Shown: positions 29,310 through 40,600, counted from the stretch's first letter. The stretch is 64,000 nt of DNA from Pararhizobium capsulatum DSM 1112 (GCF_030814475.1 NZ_JAUSVF010000001.1:372001-436000); one strand, 5' to 3'. Numbers and translations: made by a program. Notes: a model not told the origin generated them from the sequence alone.

Positions 29310-30584
29310 TTGTTTTACCAGCTTTATGAACTCAACCATGCGATGATGGCGCCCTGGCGCGCTACGGCGGACGCCATGCGCCTTGCCTACGCCAATCCGC
29401 TCAATCCGATTTCCCATACTTATTTCGGTCGAGCGGCCGCGGCCGGCCTCGAAGTCTTCGAGCGCATGACCCGTCGTTATGGCAAGCCTGAGTTCGGTCT
29501 TCCGGAGACGGTGGTCGACGAGCAGACTGTGCAGGTGCGTGAAAAGATCGTCTGGCGCCAGCCCTTCTGCAATCTCATTCATTTCGAGCGGGCGCTACCC
29601 AAAGGTCGAAGCTCCGACCCCAAGGTTCTGATTGTTGCCCCGATGTCGGGCCACTACGCCACGCTGCTGCGCGGCACGGTCGAGGCGCTGCTGCCCCATT
29701 CGGATATCTACATCACCGACTGGATCGACGCGCGCATGGTGCCGTTGACCGAGGGTACGTTCGATCTCGATGATTACATCGATTACGTCATCGACATGCT
29801 GCATTTCCTCGGAGGCGATACGCACGTCATCGCCGTCTGTCAGCCGGCCGTTCCGGTGCTTGCCGCCGTCGCCGTCATGGAAGGCAATGACGATCCCCTG
29901 TCGCCGGCATCCATGACGCTGATGGGTGGACCGATCGATACGCGCATCAACCCGACGGCTGTCAATCAGCTGGCCAAGGACAAGCCGATCAAATGGTTCC
30001 AGGACAACGTGGTCATGCAGGTGCCTTTCCCGCAGCCCGGCTTCCTGCGGCCGGTCTATCCGGGCTTCCTGCAGCTTTCCGGCTTCATGTCGATGAACCT
30101 CGACCGTCACCTCACGGCGACCAAGGATTTCTTCGAGCATCTGGTGAAGAACGATGGTGACGCCGCCGAGAAGCATCGCGACTTCTACGATGAATACATG
30201 GCCGTCATGGATCTGACGGCAGAATTCTACCTGCAGACGGTCGAAGTCGTGTTCATGCGCCATGCTCTGCCGAAGGGCGAGATGATGCATCGCAACCAGC
30301 GCGTCGATACTACGGCGATCCGCAAGGTCGCCCTGCTGACGGTGGAAGGCGAAAACGACGATATTTCCGGCGTCGGCCAGACCAAGGCGGCGCAGACGAT
30401 CTGCACCAATATCCCCGAAGACATGCGCATGCATTACATGCAGCCGGATGTTGGCCACTACGGTGTTTTCAACGGCTCGCGGTTCCGCCGCGAGATCGCG
30501 CCGCGCATCGTTGCCTTCCAGCGACAGCATTCGCGCCGGGCAAAGCCAGTCGGCCGTGTGATCAAGGGTGGGAAGCCGGGCTGA
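29310..30584 (+). CDS. phaZ: Intracellular polyhydroxybutyrate depolymerase PhaZ
   Basis: Mobilises stored polyhydroxyalkanoate granules. The 424 residues match the PHB_depo_C/PhaZ family: FYQLYELNHAMMAPWRATADAMR, VLIVAPMSGHYATLLRGTVE, IYITDWIDARMVPL, and a Cys-type lipase box VCQPAVPVLAA in place of the usual Ser. TVEGENDDISGVGQT supplies the Asp region and PDVGHYGVFNGSRFR the His. The start is TTG 29310 with AGGAG nine bases upstream; the conserved N-terminus begins exactly there. Confidence 0.93.
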   Translation: MFYQLYELNHAMMAPWRATADAMRLAYANPLNPISHTYFGRAAAAGLEVFERMTRRYGKPEFGLPETVVDEQTVQVREKIVWRQPFCNLIHFERALPKGRSSDPKVLIVAPMSGHYATLLRGTVEALLPHSDIYITDWIDARMVPLTEGTFDLDDYIDYVIDMLHFLGGDTHVIAVCQPAVPVLAAVAVMEGNDDPLSPASMTLMGGPIDTRINPTAVNQLAKDKPIKWFQDNVVMQVPFPQPGFLRPVYPGFLQLSGFMSMNLDRHLTATKDFFEHLVKNDGDAAEKHRDFYDEYMAVMDLTAEFYLQTVEVVFMRHALPKGEMMHRNQRVDTTAIRKVALLTVEGENDDISGVGQTKAAQTICTNIPEDMRMHYMQPDVGHYGVFNGSRFRREIAPRIVAFQRQHSRRAKPVGRVIKGGKPG

Positions 30585-30729
30585 AGAACGCGCCTTTTCC
30601 GATTTTAGACATGTCGATCAGGTGCTTGTTCGATTTTGCAAGCACCTGGCTTGCGGCAGGGTTCGGCTGTTCCCACATCGTAAAGAGCAGGCCCACAGGG
30701 GGCCTACTTTTGAGTGAGGACTTCTGAAC

Positions 30730-31158
30730 ATGAATCAATCCGCATTGATCCGTCCGGACTGGACTCCCGCAACCATTGCGCTGATGGTGCTTGGCTTCGT
30801 GGTCTTCTGGCCACTCGGTCTGGCCATGCTTGCCTATATCCTCTTCGGTGAACGGCTGAAATCGTTCAAGAAGGATGCCAATTCCACGGTGGACGGCGTG
30901 TTTTCTTCGTTCAAGCGTGGTGGCCGTGGCTATTGCCGTCCGCAGTTCCGCACCGGCAACGTCGCTTTCGACGATTGGCGCGACGCCGAGCTGACCCGCC
31001 TCGACGAGGAACGCCGCAAGCTCGATGAAATGCGTGAGCAGTTTGACGAATATGTCCGCGAGTTGCGCCGGGCCAAGGATCAGGAAGAGTTCGACCGCTT
31101 CATGCGCGAACGCAATTCCGGTGGACCGGGTTCGGTGCCGGGCTTTCCCGCCCATTGA
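30730..31158 (+). CDS. DUF2852 membrane protein
   Basis: 142 residues, function unknown. One N-terminal membrane helix (TIALMVLGFVVFWPLGLAMLAYILFG) precedes a basic stretch (RLKSFKK). A probable coiled coil follows at residues about 85-130 (ELTRLDEERRKLDEMREQFDEYVRELRRAKDQEEFDRFM). The family is largely confined to alphaproteobacteria. Monocistronic, closed by a clear terminator. Confidence 0.85.
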   Translation: MNQSALIRPDWTPATIALMVLGFVVFWPLGLAMLAYILFGERLKSFKKDANSTVDGVFSSFKRGGRGYCRPQFRTGNVAFDDWRDAELTRLDEERRKLDEMREQFDEYVRELRRAKDQEEFDRFMRERNSGGPGSVPGFPAH

Positions 31159-31174
31159 GGACAAAAACCTGAAA

Positions 31175-31203
31175 GCCGGCGCTTCCATGAGGCGCCGGCT
31201 TTT
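31175..31203 (+). terminator. Rho-independent terminator after the DUF2852 gene
   Basis: Stem GCCGGCGC / GCGCCGGC (31175-31182 and 31192-31199) flanked by AAA and TTTT, with a nine-base loop. Confidence 0.85.
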
Positions 31204-31212
31204 CAATTGCCC

Positions 31213-32007
31213 ATGCGCAAACCTGCCGAATCGGTTATCACGGATTTCATGTTTTCCCTGCTTCGCAAGACATCCGGGGTCAAGAAAAGCCCGCAGCCGA
31301 CGACGCGCATGATCGACGTCGCCGGTCGGCCGATGCCGCTGACCATCCGACAGAATGCGCGCGCCACCCGCATGACGCTCAGGATCGAGCCCGGTGGCCG
31401 TGAGCTCAAGATGACGATCCCGACCGGCCTTCCCGAGCGCGAAATCAAAGCCTTTCTCGACCGTCACCAGGCCTGGCTGATGACCAAGCTTGCCCGTTTT
31501 TCCGGTGAAAGCGTCCTGGAGGAGGGCGGCACAATCCTCATTCGCGGCATTGCTCACCGTATCGAGCGCACCGGAAAGCTTCGCGGCTTGACGGAGATGG
31601 TCATGGTCGGCGAAGACGCCGTCCTGCGGGTCAGCGGTGGGCCGGAGCATCTGCGCCGCCGCATTGCCGATTTTCTGAAAAAGGAAGCGCGCAAGGATCT
31701 GGAACACCTGGTCGGTATCCACGCCCGTATCGTCGGGCGCAAGGTGAAGTCGATCAGCTTCAAGGATACGCGCAGCCGCTGGGGTTCCTGCGCTGCCGAT
31801 GGCGCCTTGAGTTTTTCCTGGCGCATCGTCATGGCGCCGCCGAAGGTGATCGACTACCTCGCCGCCCACGAGGTTGCCCACCTGCGCGAGATGAACCATG
31901 GGCCGGATTTCTGGGCGCTTTGCGAAGAGTTATGCCCCGCAACGTCAGATGCCCGCCGATGGCTGAAGCGCAACGGCACGATGCTCCACGCAATCGATTT
32001 CGATTGA
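31213..32007 (+). CDS. YgjP-like zinc metallopeptidase (DUF45/SprT-like)
   Basis: 264 residues with a C-terminal gluzincin-like site: HEVAHLREMNHGPDFW near residue 220 gives the HExxH motif plus a third His. DTRSRWGSCAADGALSFSWRIVMAP is the family signature. The N-terminal part holds RATRMTLRIEPGGRELKMTIP. Substrate unknown. ATG 31213 is used but lies only ten bases past a terminator; ATG 31249 (MFSLLRK) may be the true start. The longer TTG start at 31207 is unlikely. Confidence 0.85.
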   Translation: MRKPAESVITDFMFSLLRKTSGVKKSPQPTTRMIDVAGRPMPLTIRQNARATRMTLRIEPGGRELKMTIPTGLPEREIKAFLDRHQAWLMTKLARFSGESVLEEGGTILIRGIAHRIERTGKLRGLTEMVMVGEDAVLRVSGGPEHLRRRIADFLKKEARKDLEHLVGIHARIVGRKVKSISFKDTRSRWGSCAADGALSFSWRIVMAPPKVIDYLAAHEVAHLREMNHGPDFWALCEELCPATSDARRWLKRNGTMLHAIDFD

Positions 32008-32083
32008 GCGCAAAGCCCTGAATACGGGCATTCAGGCACTTTTTGGCTCGACTCACGCAACTTTTCATGCGACGTCCCCTGCT

Positions 32084-32758
32084 ATGACGACGGAAGTAAA
32101 AATTTGTGGTTTGAAGACGGTCGGGGCCGTCGAGCGCGCAGTCGAATTGGGTGCCACCCATACCGGCTTCATCTTCTTTGAAAAAAGTCCCCGCAACATC
32201 GAACCTGACGATGCTGGACGCCTTGCAGAGCACGCGCGCGGCAAGGCGAAGATCGTGGCCGTCACGGTTGATGCCGATAACGACTTTCTCGATGAAATCG
32301 TATCGGCACTCTCGCCCGATATGCTACAATTGCACGGTAGCGAGAGCCCCGAGCGGGTCCTGAACGTCAAGGCGGTCTATGGGCTGCCGGTGATCAAGGC
32401 GTTATCGATCCGTGATGCTGACGATCTGAAGAGGATCGAGCCCTATATCGGCATTGCCGACCGTTTCCTTTTTGATGCGAAGCCACCCAAGGGATCGGAG
32501 TTGCCCGGCGGCAATGGCGTCTCTTTCGATTGGCAGTTGCTTGGTGCGCTTGACGAAAGCGTCGATTACATGCTTTCCGGTGGATTGAATGCGGAGAATA
32601 TCGGTGAAGCCCTTGCGCTGACAGGTGCGCAGGCTGTCGATACCTCCTCCGGGGTGGAAAGCGCACCCGGGGTCAAGGACCTGAAGCGCATGCAGGAATT
32701 TTTCGAGGCGGTGGCCCGCGGGCCGTTGCAGAGGATAGCGCCAGGGAGCGGGACGTGA
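32084..32758 (+). CDS. trpF: Phosphoribosylanthranilate isomerase TrpF
   Basis: Amadori rearrangement step of tryptophan synthesis. The 224 residues show VKICGLKT with the catalytic Cys and [33 protein letters not shown] contains the catalytic Asp. [13 protein letters not shown] and [15 protein letters not shown] form the phosphate-binding end. The stop overlaps the GTG start of trpB by four bases. No leader peptide or attenuator is visible upstream. Confidence 0.96.
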   Translation: MTTEVKICGLKTVGAVERAVELGATHTGFIFFEKSPRNIEPDDAGRLAEHARGKAKIVAVTVDADNDFLDEIVSALSPDMLQLHGSESPERVLNVKAVYGLPVIKALSIRDADDLKRIEPYIGIADRFLFDAKPPKGSELPGGNGVSFDWQLLGALDESVDYMLSGGLNAENIGEALALTGAQAVDTSSGVESAPGVKDLKRMQEFFEAVARGPLQRIAPGSGT

Positions 32759-33975
32759 ATCAGACGCCAAAATTGAACTCCTTCAAGGCAGGGCCTGACG
32801 AAGACGGCCGCTTTGGCATCTTCGGTGGGCGTTTCGTTGCCGAAACGCTAATGCCGCTGATCCTCGATCTTCAGGATGAGTGGAACAAGGCGAAGACCGA
32901 TCCGGAATTTCAAGCCCAATTGAAGGATCTCGGCGCCCATTATATCGGCCGCCCGAGCCCGCTTTATTTTGCCGAACGCCTGACGGCCAAGCTCGGCGGC
33001 GCCAAGATCTATTTCAAGCGCGAAGAGCTGAACCACACCGGCTCGCACAAGATCAACAATTGCATCGGCCAGATCTTGCTTGCCAAGCGCATGGGCAAGA
33101 CCCGGATCATCGCCGAGACCGGTGCCGGCCAGCACGGCGTTGCCTCGGCCACTGTCGCCGCCCGCTTCGGCCTGCCCTGCGTGGTCTACATGGGTGCCAC
33201 CGACGTTGAACGCCAGGCACCGAATGTTTTCCGCATGAAACTGCTCGGCGCCGAAGTGAAGCCGGTGACGGCTGGCAGCGGCACGCTCAAGGACGCGATG
33301 AACGAGGCGCTGCGCGACTGGGTCACCAATGTCGACGACACCTATTATCTGATTGGCACGGCCGCCGGCCCGCATCCGTATCCCGAGATGGTTCGCGATT
33401 TCCAGGCCGTGATCGGCCAGGAAGCCCGTGCCCAGATGCTCGAAGCCGAAGGCCGGTTGCCTGATCTGGTGATCGCTGCCGTCGGTGGTGGCTCCAACGC
33501 GATCGGTATCTTCCATCCGTTCCTCGATGACGAGAGCGTCAAGATCGTCGGCGTCGAAGCTGGTGGCAAGGGCCTTGAGGGTGACGAGCACTGCGCTTCG
33601 ATCACAGCCGGCTCGCCGGGCGTGCTGCATGGCAACCGCACTTATCTGCTGCAGGATCGTGACGGCCAGATCAAGGAAGGCCACTCGATCTCCGCCGGTC
33701 TCGACTATCCGGGCATCGGTCCGGAGCACTCCTGGCTGAACGATGTCGGCCGCGTCGAATATGTGCCGATCATGGACCACGAGGCGCTGGAAGCTTTCCA
33801 GATGCTGACGCGCCTCGAAGGCATCATTCCAGCGCTTGAGCCGAGCCATGCGATCGCTGAAGTGATCAAGCGCGCGCCGAAAATGGGCAAGGACGAGATC
33901 ATCCTGATGAACCTCTCCGGCCGCGGCGACAAGGACATCTTCACCGTCGGCAAGATACTGGGTATGGGGCTGTAG
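32755..33975 (+). CDS. trpB: Tryptophan synthase beta chain
   Basis: PLP enzyme joining indole and serine. The 406 residues carry [12 protein letters not shown], the PLP-Lys in HTGSHKINN, the TGAGQHG loop and VGGGSNAIG for cofactor phosphate. [21 protein letters not shown] is the communication-domain region. Start GTG 32755 overlaps trpF; it is four bases ahead of trpA, as expected for an alpha2beta2 complex. Confidence 0.97.
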   Translation: MNQTPKLNSFKAGPDEDGRFGIFGGRFVAETLMPLILDLQDEWNKAKTDPEFQAQLKDLGAHYIGRPSPLYFAERLTAKLGGAKIYFKREELNHTGSHKINNCIGQILLAKRMGKTRIIAETGAGQHGVASATVAARFGLPCVVYMGATDVERQAPNVFRMKLLGAEVKPVTAGSGTLKDAMNEALRDWVTNVDDTYYLIGTAAGPHPYPEMVRDFQAVIGQEARAQMLEAEGRLPDLVIAAVGGGSNAIGIFHPFLDDESVKIVGVEAGGKGLEGDEHCASITAGSPGVLHGNRTYLLQDRDGQIKEGHSISAGLDYPGIGPEHSWLNDVGRVEYVPIMDHEALEAFQMLTRLEGIIPALEPSHAIAEVIKRAPKMGKDEIILMNLSGRGDKDIFTVGKILGMGL

Positions 33976-33979
33976 GAGC

Positions 33980-34819
33980 ATGACCGCACGCATGGACAAA
34001 CGCTTCGCCGATCTGGCGGCCGAGGGCCGGCCGGCCCTGGTTACCTATTTCATGGGTGGCGATCCCGACTTCGAAACGTCGCTGGCGATCATGAAGGCGC
34101 TGCCGTCTGCTGGCTCCGACGTCATCGAGCTTGGCATGCCCTTTTCCGATCCCATGGCGGATGGTCCTGCTATCCAGCTTGCTGGACAGCGCGCCCTTAA
34201 GGCCGGGCAGACGCTTGAAAAAACATTGGAACTTGCCCGTCGCTTCCGCGCAGATGACAAGGACACGCCTATCGTTCTGATGGGGTATTACAACCCGATC
34301 TACATCCACGGCGTCGATCGCTTTGTGGTCGATGCGCTGGAAGCCGGCGTCGATGGCTTGATCGTCGTTGACCTGCCGCCGGAGATGGACGATGAACTCT
34401 GCCTGCCGGCACTCGCCAAGGGCCTGAACTTTATCCGTCTGGCGACGCCGACTACCGATGACAAGCGGCTGCCCAAGGTTCTCCAAAACACCTCGGGTTT
34501 TGTCTATTATGTCTCGATGAACGGCATCACCGGCTCGGCGCTGCCGGACCCGTCGCTGATCGGCGGCGCGGTACAGCGGATCAAAAGCCATACGAACCTT
34601 CCTGTCTGCGTCGGTTTCGGCGTCAAGACAGCGGAGCATGCCAGAGCAATCGGCGCGTCCGCCGATGGGGTCGTTGTCGGTACGGCGATCGTCAATCAGG
34701 TGGCGTCCAGCCTGACCGGTGACGGACAGTCGACAGGTGCAACGGTACCGGGGGTCGAGGCCCTTGTTCGTGGCCTTTCGGCAGGCGTTCGCGGCTCAAG
34801 GCTTGCAGCGGCCGAATAA
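33980..34819 (+). CDS. trpA: Tryptophan synthase alpha chain
   Basis: Cleaves indole-3-glycerol phosphate to indole. The 279 residues show [14 protein letters not shown], the catalytic Glu in [17 protein letters not shown], the catalytic Asp in [23 protein letters not shown] and the phosphate site [14 protein letters not shown]. Follows trpB by four bases. A 122-base gap then leads to accD with no terminator seen, so accD and folC may be read through. Confidence 0.97.
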   Translation: MTARMDKRFADLAAEGRPALVTYFMGGDPDFETSLAIMKALPSAGSDVIELGMPFSDPMADGPAIQLAGQRALKAGQTLEKTLELARRFRADDKDTPIVLMGYYNPIYIHGVDRFVVDALEAGVDGLIVVDLPPEMDDELCLPALAKGLNFIRLATPTTDDKRLPKVLQNTSGFVYYVSMNGITGSALPDPSLIGGAVQRIKSHTNLPVCVGFGVKTAEHARAIGASADGVVVGTAIVNQVASSLTGDGQSTGATVPGVEALVRGLSAGVRGSRLAAAE

Positions 34820-34941
34820 ATGCCCACATTCTGGGGCATTCCGCTGTCAAGATCAGCGAATGCGCTGGATGAAGTGAATAAATGCGTCCCTGGCCCGGCG
34901 GATAAGTGCAGGGGCCGGATGCAACCATTCAGGAGTTTGCA

Positions 34942-35853
34942 GTGAACTGGATCACAAATTACGTCCGCCCGAAGATCAACTCGATGCTCGGCCGCCGCGA
35001 GGTTCCGGATAATCTCTGGATCAAGTGCCCCGAAACGGGCGAGATGGTGTTCCACCGCGATCTCGAAGAGAACAAATGGGTTATCCCGGCATCCGGCTAT
35101 CACATGAAGATGCCGGCAAAGGCCCGTTTGAAGGATCTCTTCGATGACGGCGTCTACGAAGCCTTGGCCCAGCCGAAGGTGGCGCAGGATCCGCTGAAGT
35201 TCCGCGATTCGAAGAAATATACCGACCGGTTGCGCGACAGCCGCGTCAAGACCGATCTCGAAGACACGATTGTTGCCGGTATTGGCCGCATGAAGGGTGT
35301 AAAGCTTGTTGGTGTGGTTCACGAGTTCGCTTTCATGGGCGGTTCGCTCGGCATTGCTGCGGGTGAGGCGATCATCAAGGCCTTTGAACGCGCGATTGCG
35401 GAAAAGTGCCCGCTGGTCATCTTCCCGGCTTCCGGCGGTGCGCGCATGCAGGAAGGTATCCTGTCGCTGATGCAGCTGCCGCGCACGACGGTTGCCGTGC
35501 AGATGCTGAAGGAAGCCGGTCTTCCCTATATCGTCGTCCTCACCAACCCGACCACGGGCGGCGTCACCGCATCCTACGCGATGCTGGGCGACCTTCATAT
35601 TGCCGAGCCGGGTGCGGAAATCTGCTTCGCCGGCAAGCGCGTCATCGAGCAGACGATCCGCGAGAAGCTGCCGGAAGGTTTCCAGACGTCGGAATATCTG
35701 ATGGAGCATGGCATGGTCGATATGGTCGTCAAGCGCCATGATATTCCCGATACGCTTGCCCGCACCCTGAAAATCCTCATGAAAAAGCCGGTCGATGCTG
35801 CCAAGCTGAACGGTAGCGGCGTGGCCGTCGTGCCGATCGCTGCAAGCGCCTGA
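34942..35853 (+). CDS. accD: Acetyl-CoA carboxylase carboxyltransferase beta subunit, zinc-finger cysteines mostly lost
   Basis: With AccA, transfers carboxyl from biotin to acetyl-CoA to make malonyl-CoA. The 303 residues include the crotonase-like core: [56 protein letters not shown] and [15 protein letters not shown]. The N-terminal region aligns with the four-Cys zinc ribbon of E. coli AccD but keeps only Cys29 (IKCPETGE). The positions of the other three are Thr32, Ile48 and Ser51. Start GTG 34942 with AGGAG six bases upstream ([11 protein letters not shown]). Followed 13 bases later by folC. Confidence 0.95.
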   Translation: MNWITNYVRPKINSMLGRREVPDNLWIKCPETGEMVFHRDLEENKWVIPASGYHMKMPAKARLKDLFDDGVYEALAQPKVAQDPLKFRDSKKYTDRLRDSRVKTDLEDTIVAGIGRMKGVKLVGVVHEFAFMGGSLGIAAGEAIIKAFERAIAEKCPLVIFPASGGARMQEGILSLMQLPRTTVAVQMLKEAGLPYIVVLTNPTTGGVTASYAMLGDLHIAEPGAEICFAGKRVIEQTIREKLPEGFQTSEYLMEHGMVDMVVKRHDIPDTLARTLKILMKKPVDAAKLNGSGVAVVPIAASA

Positions 35854-35866
35854 TCGGAAGACGACC

Positions 35867-37210
35867 ATGATGACGGTTGACGTCAGCGAGGCCGGGCAGG
35901 AAATCGAAAAACTGCTCGCCCTCCATCCCAAGGGTTTCGACCTGTCCCTCGACCGCATCACCCGGCTTCTCGACAGGCTGGGAAATCCACAGGATCGCCT
36001 GCCGCCGGTCGTCCATGTGGCAGGCACCAACGGCAAGGGTTCCGTGACCGCCTTTTCGCGAGCGATTCTGGAAGCCGCGGGTCTCAGCGTCCACGTCCAT
36101 ACCTCGCCGCATCTTGTCAACTGGCATGAACGCTACCGGCTGGGCCGCAAGGGCGGGCGCGGCGAGCTGGTGTCCGATCCGGTTCTGGCCGACGCCATCC
36201 GCCGCGTTGCGGACGCCAATGCCGGCGAGAAGATCACCGTCTTCGAAATCCTCACAGCCGTCACCTTCGTCCTGTTCTCAGAGCACCCGGCCGACGTCGT
36301 GATCATCGAGGTCGGGCTTGGTGGCCGTTTCGATGCAACCAATGTCATTTCCTCGCCCGCCGTTTCCGTCATCATGCCCATTTCACTGGATCATCAGGCC
36401 TATCTCGGTGATCGGGTTGAGCTGATTGCGGCGGAAAAGGCGGGTATCATGAAACGCGGCCGGCCGGTGGTGATCGGCCATCAGGAAGAGGACGGTGCGC
36501 GCAGCGTGCTTGTCTCCATCGCTGAGCGGCTGGGCTGCCCGCTTTCCGTCTACGGCCAGGATTTCATGGCGCATGAAGAATATGGCCGGCTGATCTACCA
36601 GGACGAGGATGGTCTTGCTGACCTTCCGCTGCCGCGCCTGCCGGGCCGCCATCAATATGCCAATTCCGCGGCCGCGATCCGCGCCGTCAAGGCTGCCGGC
36701 TTTTCGCCAACGGATATGGAAATCGAAAAAGGCCTGACATCAGTCGAGTGGCCCGGCCGCCTGCAAAGGCTGACAGACGGGCGGCTTGCTGCAATTGCTC
36801 CGAAAGGCGCTGAAATCTGGGTCGATGGCGGACACAATCCAGGCGCAGGACAGGTCATTGCCGAAACCATGGCCAATCTGGAGGATCGCGATCCGCGTCC
36901 GCTGTTCCTGATCATCGGCATGATCAACACGAAGGATCCCGTCGGCTATTTCAACGCGTTCAAGGGCTTGGCGGAACATGTTTTCACGGTGCCGATCCGT
37001 GGTTCCGATGCGGGCATCGACGCGGTTGCACTTGCGGATGACGCGGCCTCAGCCGGCTTCAAGACCTCGCCCGCATCATCAGTCTCCGAAGCGTTGACTG
37101 AAATCGGCGATATCTTCGCTACTGGACAACAGGTGCCGCGCATCCTGATCGGTGGATCGCTTTATCTGGTAGGCGATGTGCTTGCGGACAACGGCACCGT
37201 TCCAGCCTGA
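35867..37210 (+). CDS. folC: Bifunctional folylpolyglutamate/dihydrofolate synthase FolC
   Basis: Adds glutamate to dihydropteroate and folates. The 447 residues show the Mur-ligase-type P-loop VAGTNGKGSVTAFSRA, TSPHLVNWHERY and EVGLGGRFDATNV. SLDHQAYLGDRVELIAAEKAGIMK carries the carbamylated-Lys region, and DGGHNPGAGQ lies in the C-terminal domain. The accD-folC order is standard in proteobacteria. The start overlaps no gene; ATG 35867 is used, with a second Met immediately after. Confidence 0.95.
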   Translation: MMTVDVSEAGQEIEKLLALHPKGFDLSLDRITRLLDRLGNPQDRLPPVVHVAGTNGKGSVTAFSRAILEAAGLSVHVHTSPHLVNWHERYRLGRKGGRGELVSDPVLADAIRRVADANAGEKITVFEILTAVTFVLFSEHPADVVIIEVGLGGRFDATNVISSPAVSVIMPISLDHQAYLGDRVELIAAEKAGIMKRGRPVVIGHQEEDGARSVLVSIAERLGCPLSVYGQDFMAHEEYGRLIYQDEDGLADLPLPRLPGRHQYANSAAAIRAVKAAGFSPTDMEIEKGLTSVEWPGRLQRLTDGRLAAIAPKGAEIWVDGGHNPGAGQVIAETMANLEDRDPRPLFLIIGMINTKDPVGYFNAFKGLAEHVFTVPIRGSDAGIDAVALADDAASAGFKTSPASSVSEALTEIGDIFATGQQVPRILIGGSLYLVGDVLADNGTVPA

Positions 37211-37233
37211 AGATTCTGAGCTACAGATACGAA

Positions 37234-37257
37234 AAAAGCCCGGTTTCCCAGGCTTTT
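37234..37257. terminator. Bidirectional hairpin between folC and trxA
   Basis: AAAAGCC (37234-37240) pairs with GGCTTTT (37251-37257) across a loop that can extend the stem past one mismatch. A runs on one side and T runs on the other suit termination of both convergent genes. Confidence 0.6.
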
Positions 37258-37282
37258 CGTGAGATGACGAGACGAAATGGTC

Positions 37283-37606
37283 TCAGACGGTAGCGTTCGA
37301 AATCCACGAGGACAAAGCCGTCTTCGGTGCGGCGCCAACCTTGATGTCGGCGACTTCGCCGGCCTTGAACATGGCGAGCGTCGGGATCGAGCGCACGCCA
37401 TACTGGGCGGCGAGTTCCGGGTTCTCGTCGATGTTGAGCTTGACGACCTTTACCTTGCCGGCGAGTTCGTTGGAGATTTCTTCCAGGCTCGGCGCGATCA
37501 TCTTGCACGGGCCGCACCACTCGGCCCAGAAATCGACGATCACCGGCTCGGCGGCGTTCAGCACTTCATCCTGGAAATTCGAGGTGTCGACTTTTACGGT
37601 AGCCAT
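37283..37606 (-). CDS. trxA: Thioredoxin TrxA
   Basis: General cytosolic disulfide reductase. The 107 residues have the active site [18 protein letters not shown], the cis-Pro loop [14 protein letters not shown] and the usual length. Start ATG 37606 ([11 protein letters not shown]) after AAGGAG; the frame continues upstream without family sequence. Downstream of addA by 89 bases on the same strand, so it may be partly co-transcribed with addA. Confidence 0.96.
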   Translation of the reverse strand: MATVKVDTSNFQDEVLNAAEPVIVDFWAEWCGPCKMIAPSLEEISNELAGKVKVVKLNIDENPELAAQYGVRSIPTLAMFKAGEVADIKVGAAPKTALSSWISNATV

Positions 37607-37695
37607 AGGCTGCTCCTTGAGTTTCGATTCTGGCGTTCTTTGAACGGTTGTTCCTGATGTGATGACTGAACGCCCGGTTTTCAATATTTTCTATC

Positions 37696-40600
37696 TCACT
37701 TTGTCGCGAGCTCGACAAGACACCGGTCAAGCATTGCTTCGCTGAGCGTGATGCATACCGGCCCTTCCGTGAAGATCAGAACGCATTCGAAGCGGTGGTT
37801 CGGATAAAGCGGCTGCAGGATCGCCCGGTAGATTGCGAGCTGCGCGCGGTAGACGAAGGGCACGTCTTCGGCCGAATTGGGAATCTCCCTGTTCGTCTTG
37901 AAGTCGGCGATAACAACAGTGTCGTCGGAAACGGCAAGCCGATCGATGCGCCCTGAGACGGCATGCTCCCGTTTGCCGAGCGTCAGGGTCCCCATGATCG
38001 AGACTTCCGCCCGGCTTCCCTGCGAAAACAGCAGCTCCAGGCCGGCATCGTCGATGACGCGCAGCACCGACTGCGTCAATTTCTGCCGTTCATTCTCCGG
38101 CCAATCGGGTACCGACCTTTCGAGATACCGGTTTGCGGCAATCTCCCGCTCGTGCTGAGCCATCGCTGGCAGCATCTGCAGGAAACGGTGCAGGATCGCA
38201 CCGCGCAACAATGAGGTTTGCGGCAAGGTTTTCGGAGAAAACAGCGCCGATCCGTTCGAAGGTACAGCGTCCTCCTCGATCGTCGCGCCGGCGCCTGAGG
38301 GGCTGAGAGGACGTGGCAGCCGGCGTTGAGGCGGCAAGGGCTTGGAAAGGGCAGGGGGAGGGCCCGAGGGGATATGTCGTTCGACGTCCGCCTGCGGGAG
38401 TTGGGTTGCAAGGGGCTGCGCCGTCTTCGAAACTTGCCAGCGGTAGCCTGACCACTCCTGCTCGCCAGTCTGGTAAATCTGCGGCGTGCTTCGCCCTTTG
38501 TGGTCGGCCGACAGGCTCGCGCTCACCATCGCGTGCCAGCTGTCGGGGTTGGCGCGTTTGCCCTGATAACCGCAGATCACCAGCCTGTCAGCGGCGCGGG
38601 TCATGCCCACGTAAAGAAGCCGGCGATATTCCTCCTCGGCAGCCTGCTTCAACCGTTCCGTATCCGCGTCGATCAGGCTGTTGGAGACGGTTCCCGGCGC
38701 ACGCCAGACCGGAACGTTCGACGTGCCATGGCTTTCGACGACCGGGCGGATGGTGCGCAGGCCGGATATGTGCTGGGTATTGAAGGCTTTACCGCCGCCA
38801 TCGACAAGAAACACGACGGGCGCCTCCAGCCCCTTGGCGGCGTGCACGGTCATGATCCGCACCTCGTTGCGATCCTTGTCCTGCTCGCGCTTGACGGTGG
38901 GGGCCTCCATCTCAAGACCGGAAACGAAACTCTGGAGACCGGGCAGGCCGTTCTTTTCGTGATCGAGCGCAAAGGTCAGGAATTCATCGATGATATCGCC
39001 AACCTCGCTGCCGAGCCTGCCGAGAAAGGCAGCGCGGCCACCATCCTGACCGAGAATCCGCGCATAGAAATCATAGACCGGAAGTTCGCGGGAAAGGGCG
39101 ATGTAACGCTCAAGCCGCTGAACGACGGCCTGGAAAGGCGACTGTTCGCTGAGGGATTGCAGATATTGCCAGACGCTGGCGCCGGAAGGCCGTTCGGCCA
39201 CGCGTGCAACATCGTCTTCGCAGAGGTTGAAGAGCGGGCTTTTCAGGATTGCCGCAAGCGAAAGATCGTCTTCGGGCAGAAGCACGAAATGGCCGAACGC
39301 CATCAGGTCCTGCACGGCGATATGGCTTGTCAAAACCAGCCGATCGGCACCGGCGACAGGAATATCGCGCCGGGTTTTCAGCGCGCGCGTCAGGGCATTG
39401 ACGAAGGCATCCCGCTTGCGAACGAGGACGATCACGTCGCCCGGCTGCATCGGGCGGGGAACACCTTTTTCGACGATCGTTTCCCGGCCGATCCAGTCGG
39501 CAAGCGTTGCGGCGATGCGCTGAGCGAGGATATTGGGCGGCGCATCCTCCGGCGTGGCGTCGAAGGCCGCCGTCCATTCCTCGTCCTGAATGCTTTCGAC
39601 CGGCGCGATCGTTTCCCAGACATCGACGACACCGGGATGCCCGATGCGGTTGGAAGCATGGACAACCGGCTCGCTGCGGGCGCTGAGACCCTTCGCATGG
39701 GCCGGATTATCGAACACGGCATCGACGGCCGACAACACGTCTTCGGTCGAGCGGAAGGAAAGCTGGAGCCGGATGGGGCTGAAGGTACTTCCGCTTTCCC
39801 GCACCCGCCGCTCCGTCGCGATGCTTTCGTCGGAGAAGCGTTCAGGTCTCGCGCCCTGGAAGGAATAGATCGACTGCTTCTCATCGCCCACGGCAAACAT
39901 GGTGCGATGGTTGCCACGGGCTGTCTCGCCGGAAAAGAAATCCTCGGCCAGCGACTGGATGATCGTCCATTGCACCGGACTGGTATCCTGTGCCTCATCG
40001 ACGAGGATATGGTCGATGCCCTGATCGAGCTTGAAATGGACCCAGGCGCCGACATCGCTGCGCGAAAGCAGAGCGGCAGTTCTGTTGATGAGGTCGTCGA
40101 AATCAAGCTGGCTGCGGGTTTTCTTGATATCTTCGTAATCGCGATTGAGCCTGTCGGCGAGGATCAGGGCCGCAAGTGTGGCCTCGAACATCGCGATGAG
40201 ATTGAGCCGGTCGATACGCGCAACAAACTGATCACGCGCATTGAGAACGACCGTTTCCAGATCCGGCACCGTTTTGCGCATGGCAGCCGAAAAGAACGCG
40301 GAATCCGCCTTGGGCTTTCCGGCCTGGGTAAAGAACAAGCCACGCAACTGTTCAAGACGCTGCAATGGCTCGAAAAGCCGTGACGCGCTGCGCAGACCAT
40401 CCGCAAATTCGAGCACTTTCGCGCCACCAGAGGCCGCGGCCGCGGAGATATAGCGTTCCAGCGAAACTCCGTTCAAGGCACTAAGCGGCCACATGCCGGC
40501 AACCAATGCATCCGACGTCTCGTTGGCTGCCAGCCCGAGCGCCTCCCGCAGTTCCAGTTCAATACCGCCACTCGCCTCCGCTTGCGAAAGAAACGATTGA

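Noticed and set aside
32008..32083. trp attenuator or leader peptide before trpF
   Set aside because: No short frame with tandem Trp codons and no competing hairpins in the 76-base gap.
34696..36120. Minus-strand open frame across trpA, accD and folC
   Set aside because: Spans three well-supported plus-strand genes and has no recognisable domain.
38500..40383. Long plus-strand open frame opposite addA
   Set aside because: Shadow of the addA coding sequence, composition-driven, no domain signature.
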